Shown in pieces: positions 5,135 through 7,788 of a stretch of DNA of 7,788 nucleotides (positions are counted from its first letter, which is position 1; every line of letters begins with the position of its first letter). The notes under the pieces were generated by a model, which had not been told where the DNA came from, did not search any database, and saw nothing but the letters and a program-made list of their open reading frames with translations. The stretch is taken from positions 1 through 7,788 of the forward strand of contig JBMFWG010000062.1 in NCBI GenBank assembly GCA_049965515.1. The letters run 5' to 3'. The stretch is from UBA4572 sp049965515 (lineage in GTDB: Bacteria; Nitrospirota; Leptospirillia; Leptospirillales; Leptospirillaceae). The translations under genes were made by a program, and so were the position numbers.

Positions 5135-7227
5135 GCGGTGACATCAGCCCTGTTCGTCAGGGACATTTTCGGCTGGTCTCTGACTATTCTCCCTGTGGGG
5201 ATCAGGGCAAGGCGATCGATCGGCTCACCCGGGGAGTCTCACATGGAGAGAAATTTCAGACGCTTCTCGGGGTGACGGGATCCGGCAAAACCTTTACCGT
5301 GGCCAATGTCATTGCCAACGCGGGAAAGCCGGCGCTTGTTCTGGCCCCCAATAAGACCCTCGCGGCCCAGCTTTACCGCGAGTTCCGGGAGTTCTTCCCC
5401 GACAACCGCGTCGAGTATTTCGTCAGTTATTACGATTACTACCAGCCGGAAGCCTATCTCCCTGCCACCGATACCTATATCGAAAAGGATTCGGCGGTCA
5501 ACGACCTGATCGATCGCATGCGACATAGTGCCACCACGGCGCTTCTCGAGCGTCTCGATACCATCGTCGTTGCCTCGGTCTCCTGCATCTATGGACTCGG
5601 GTCACCCGACTCCTACCTCAAGATGCATCTCTACCTTGAGCAGGGGATGGAGATCCGGAGACAGCGTCTTCTCGAGCGTCTCGTCGAGATCCAGTATGAG
5701 CGCAACGAGATCGACTTCCACCGGGGAACATTCCGGGTAAAGGGAGATGTCGTGGACATCTTTCCCTCCTCCTATGAGGAGAGGGCGGTCCGTGTGGAGT
5801 ACTGGGGAGACACGGTGGAGCGGATCCGGGAGATCGATCCGCTCACCGGGAAGGAGCTTCTCCCTGTTCCCTCGATCATCATCTATCCTGCAACGCACTA
5901 TGTGCTTCCTCCCGACAAGCTCGACGGAGCCCTAAGTGCCATTGAGGAAGAGCTGGCCGAGCGCATCGACTATTTCCGGAAGAACAACAAGCTGGTGGAA
6001 GCCCAGAGAATCGAACAGAGAACCCTTTTCGATCTCGAGATGATCCGGGAAGTCGGGTTCTGCCACGGGATTGAAAATTATTCCCGCCATCTTTCCGGTC
6101 GGGCTCCGGGAGAGCCGCCTCCGACCCTCTTCGACTACTTTCCTTCGGATTATCTTCTTGTCATCGACGAGAGCCACGTGGCCGTCCCCCAGGTGGGAGG
6201 GATGTACCAAGGCGACCACTCCCGGAAAAAAAGTCTGGTGGATTTTGGCTTCCGGCTTCCCTCCGCATTCGACAACCGTCCCCTCACCGCCGATGAGTTT
6301 GAGCAGGTGATGAAGCAGGTCATCTTTGTTTCGGCAACTCCTGGCCCCTATGAGCTCGCTGCCTCGAAGGGAGTGACTGTCGAGCAGGTTATCCGGCCAA
6401 CCGGGCTCGTCGATCCCGAGGTCGAGGTCGTGCCGGCCATCCACCAGGTGGACCATCTCCTGGGCGAGGTCAGAAAGACGGCGGCCCAGGGAGACCGAGT
6501 GCTAGTGACGACACTGACCAAGCGTATGGCCGAGAATCTGACCGAATATCTTGAGGAGAGAGGGGTGCGCGTCCGTTACCTCCATTCGGAGATCGATACC
6601 ATCGAACGGATGGAAATCATCCGGGACCTTCGCCGGGGAGAATTCGATGTTCTTGTGGGGATCAATCTTCTCCGGGAGGGGCTCGATCTTCCTGAGGTTT
6701 CCCTCGTTGCCATCCTCGATGCTGACAAGGAGGGCTTCCTTCGGTCTCGTCGCTCCCTGATCCAGACGTCCGGCCGGGCCGCCCGGAATCTGCGTGGTCG
6801 TGTGATTTTTTATGCTGACAGCATGACAGGATCAATGCAGGAGGCCATCGATGAGATGAGCCGGAGAAGAACGATTCAATTGGCCTTCAATCAAGAGAAC
6901 GGAATTGTCCCGCAGAGCATTCGCAAGAATATTCCGGAAGCTCTCTATCATGTGTCGGAGAGCGATTATGTGACCGTCGAGATCCCCGCTGAGGAGAGGG
7001 AAGAGGTGGTGCCACATTCCTTGGGTGATGCCGAGATCCGTGCCCGGATGGTCGAGGCCGCAGAGGCCCTCGATTTCGAAAAGGCCGCGTATTTCCGGGA
7101 CCTTCTCCGGGCTCGGGGCGAGAAGCCCTCCGGGGAGGGAATCGCCATCGGATCCGGACGCGGGAAAAAGAGAAAGGACTCCGGAAGGGGAGGCTCTGGC
7201 GGCCGACCTCCAGGAAAAAAGAAATAG
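5131..7227 (+). CDS. uvrB: UvrB, damage-verifying subunit of the UvrABC excinuclease
   Basis: The cytoplasmic nucleotide excision repair protein that takes damaged DNA from UvrA, verifies the lesion with its helicase fold, then recruits UvrC (dual incision) and UvrD. The product is 698 aa (E. coli 673). Seen: SDYSPCGDQGKAI (18-30); Walker A GVTGSGKT (47-54, Lys53); the tyrosine-rich damage-probing beta-hairpin SYYDYYQPEAYLP (99-111); the DEAH-like box IDESH (345-349); later helicase motifs VLVGINLLREGLDLPEV and QTSGRAARN; and a C-terminal UVR coiled-coil domain (about 636-668), used for UvrC/UvrA contact. After it comes an extra basic Gly/Lys/Arg tail. The ATG at 5131 follows GGAGGGGG (5120-5127) within ynfA and overlaps the ynfA stop. 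No LexA box was recognised upstream. No key residue is missing. Confidence 0.98.
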   Translation: MSGDISPVRQGHFRLVSDYSPCGDQGKAIDRLTRGVSHGEKFQTLLGVTGSGKTFTVANVIANAGKPALVLAPNKTLAAQLYREFREFFPDNRVEYFVSYYDYYQPEAYLPATDTYIEKDSAVNDLIDRMRHSATTALLERLDTIVVASVSCIYGLGSPDSYLKMHLYLEQGMEIRRQRLLERLVEIQYERNEIDFHRGTFRVKGDVVDIFPSSYEERAVRVEYWGDTVERIREIDPLTGKELLPVPSIIIYPATHYVLPPDKLDGALSAIEEELAERIDYFRKNNKLVEAQRIEQRTLFDLEMIREVGFCHGIENYSRHLSGRAPGEPPPTLFDYFPSDYLLVIDESHVAVPQVGGMYQGDHSRKKSLVDFGFRLPSAFDNRPLTADEFEQVMKQVIFVSATPGPYELAASKGVTVEQVIRPTGLVDPEVEVVPAIHQVDHLLGEVRKTAAQGDRVLVTTLTKRMAENLTEYLEERGVRVRYLHSEIDTIERMEIIRDLRRGEFDVLVGINLLREGLDLPEVSLVAILDADKEGFLRSRRSLIQTSGRAARNLRGRVIFYADSMTGSMQEAIDEMSRRRTIQLAFNQENGIVPQSIRKNIPEALYHVSESDYVTVEIPAEEREEVVPHSLGDAEIRARMVEAAEALDFEKAAYFRDLLRARGEKPSGEGIAIGSGRGKKRKDSGRGGSGGRPPGKKK

Positions 7228-7250
7228 ATATTTCCGAAGGTGGGCCCGGA
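7215..7250 (-). terminator. Weak intrinsic terminator candidate for the DUF4321-like gene
   Basis: On the minus strand, just after the stop codon at 7256-7258, TCCGGG (7250-7245) pairs with TTCGGA (7238-7233) around a 6-base loop, with two G-U pairs. A T-rich stretch ending in TTTTTT (7220-7215) follows. The T-run is the complement of lysine codons at the end of uvrB. The T-run starts some 12 bases from the stem, so this is a weak candidate. No terminator was seen for uvrB in the 28-base gap. Confidence 0.3.
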
Positions 7251-7255
7251 GAGCG

Positions 7256-7525
7256 TCAGGAGTTTCGGTAGATGTAATAGCCCAAAAAGAGTCCAAGAAC
7301 GTTGAGAATGTTGATGTGGAGGGAGAGACCCAGGGAAAGGTCGATCAGGACCAGGTGGAGGGTTGTGGGAGCGGCGCTTCCGATGGTGACATTCGAGAGA
7401 AAGATTCGGGCCAGGGGACCTGAAGGAATGAAAGCATCGAAGATGAGGGTCAGGACCGACCCTGCCACGGTTCCTGCCACCAGGAGAAAAAGAAGCAGGC
7501 CCATCCCTTTTTTGATCTGTGCCAC
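7256..7525 (-). CDS. Small two-helix membrane protein, DUF4321-like
   Basis: An 89-aa protein of unknown function. Residues about 8-28 (LLLFLLVAGTVAGSVL) form a first membrane helix with small-residue spacing. A middle segment contains IFLSNVTIGSAAPTTLHL followed by LIDLSLGLSLHIN. Residues about 68-87 (INILNVLGLFLGYYIYR) form a second helix. The order helix - FLS..iG...Pt.l.L - l.fG..l.iN - helix resembles DUF4321; this is by eye. The GTG at 7525 is chosen because GGAAAGGG (7538-7531) lies five bases upstream and the product opens with the short basic stretch MAQIKKG usual before the first helix. An ATG at 7552 (98 aa) and a TTG at 7570 (104 aa) in the same frame lack a clear ribosome binding site. 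It converges on uvrB with a 28-base gap. Confidence 0.65.
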   Translation of the reverse strand: MAQIKKGMGLLLFLLVAGTVAGSVLTLIFDAFIPSGPLARIFLSNVTIGSAAPTTLHLVLIDLSLGLSLHINILNVLGLFLGYYIYRNS

Positions 7526-7788
7526 AGAGACCCTTTCCAAAGATGTCGTCATAAGGAATGCCAAGCGCAAGTCTGATCCGAAATCCCGGGGATGTGGGTA
7601 AAGCTTTGTCGGAGGCGCCCCATTGCCCGGATTCCTTTTCGCCCGGTTTTGGTTCGGTTTAACGCTTCATTCTAGATGGGAGAGAAAGGAAGAATCAAGT
7701 TTCAAGGCAGTCCCTAATTCCGATATAGGATTGGTTTCACACCCCTCGGCCGGTTTTTTGAGGAGTTTTTTAAAAGCCAGACCCATTT
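7526..7788. other. Non-coding region upstream of the DUF4321-like gene
   Basis: No supported gene is present here. It holds the candidate minus-strand promoter (7669-7698), a leader of roughly 135 bases to the GTG at 7525, and an AT-rich end. An imperfect dyad lies around 7715-7734 (AAT.CC ... GG ATT about an ATAT centre). CCTC/GAGG (7744-7747 and 7760-7763) is followed by TTTTTT (7766-7771). Whatever gene lies to the right begins outside the window. Confidence 0.5.
7669..7698 (-). promoter_or_regulatory. Candidate promoter for the DUF4321-like gene
   Basis: On the minus strand TTGATT (7698-7693), an 18-base spacer and TAGAAT (7674-7669) match sigma70 boxes at 4/6 and 5/6 positions. Transcription would start near 7662 and leave a leader of about 137 bases before the GTG at 7525. 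Confidence 0.38.

Noticed and set aside
7701..7729. Plus-strand promoter-like pair TTCAAG-N17-TATAGG pointing out of the window
   Set aside because: Three of six matches in the -35 box and no gene visible downstream; too weak to annotate.
7744..7771. CCTC/GAGG hairpin followed by TTTTTT at the right edge
   Set aside because: Only a 4-bp stem with a 12-base loop, and no plus-strand gene ends nearby, so it was not called as a terminator.

Overview
The window is chromosomal DNA of a bacterium with a moderately high GC content and frequent G/C third codon positions. It uses ordinary bacterial genes with Shine-Dalgarno sites and ATG/GTG starts. The YnfA-type membrane protein, the DUF4321-like membrane protein, the M1 aminopeptidase with an ERAP1-like C-terminal half and the base usage recall Nitrospirota such as Leptospirillum. 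That is an impression from memory and was not tested; no rRNA or species marker is present.

Left edge (1-594): the remains of an IS200/IS605 (IS1341-type) element. Only the C-terminal third of a TnpB nuclease is recognisable (second RuvC acidic residue, zinc finger, third RuvC acidic residue). Its stop codon lies inside a perfect hairpin. It is followed by further nested hairpins and a TCAA right-end motif, the layout expected for an omega (reRNA) guide RNA. The first ~90 bases are not TnpB-like and carry two hairpins of their own, so the gene looks truncated or chimeric.

Centre left (595-3975): a 240-base control region with a candidate sigma70 promoter and a large imperfect hairpin, then a TrxC-type thioredoxin with an N-terminal zinc ribbon, then a full-length M1 zinc aminopeptidase (867 aa) on the same strand.

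Centre (3965-4687, minus strand): a LOG/SLOG Rossmann-fold protein with a degenerate YHS domain at its N terminus. It converges on the aminopeptidase gene with an 11-base overlap of the two coding ends. About 126 bases separate it from the divergent ynfA.

Right (4814-7227): a YnfA-family four-helix membrane protein overlapping uvrB by ATGA, so the two should be translationally coupled. UvrB is complete, with helicase motifs, beta-hairpin and C-terminal UVR domain, plus a basic Gly/Lys/Arg tail. A small DUF4321-like membrane protein on the minus strand converges on uvrB, with its promoter candidate near 7669-7698.

Functionally the genes are mostly housekeeping: thiol redox, peptide turnover, nucleotide excision repair and probable small-molecule export. 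I see no clear new multi-gene system. The best leads are the decayed TnpB/omega-RNA locus next to trxC, the YHS-LOG fusion with lost cysteines, and the structured trxC leader.
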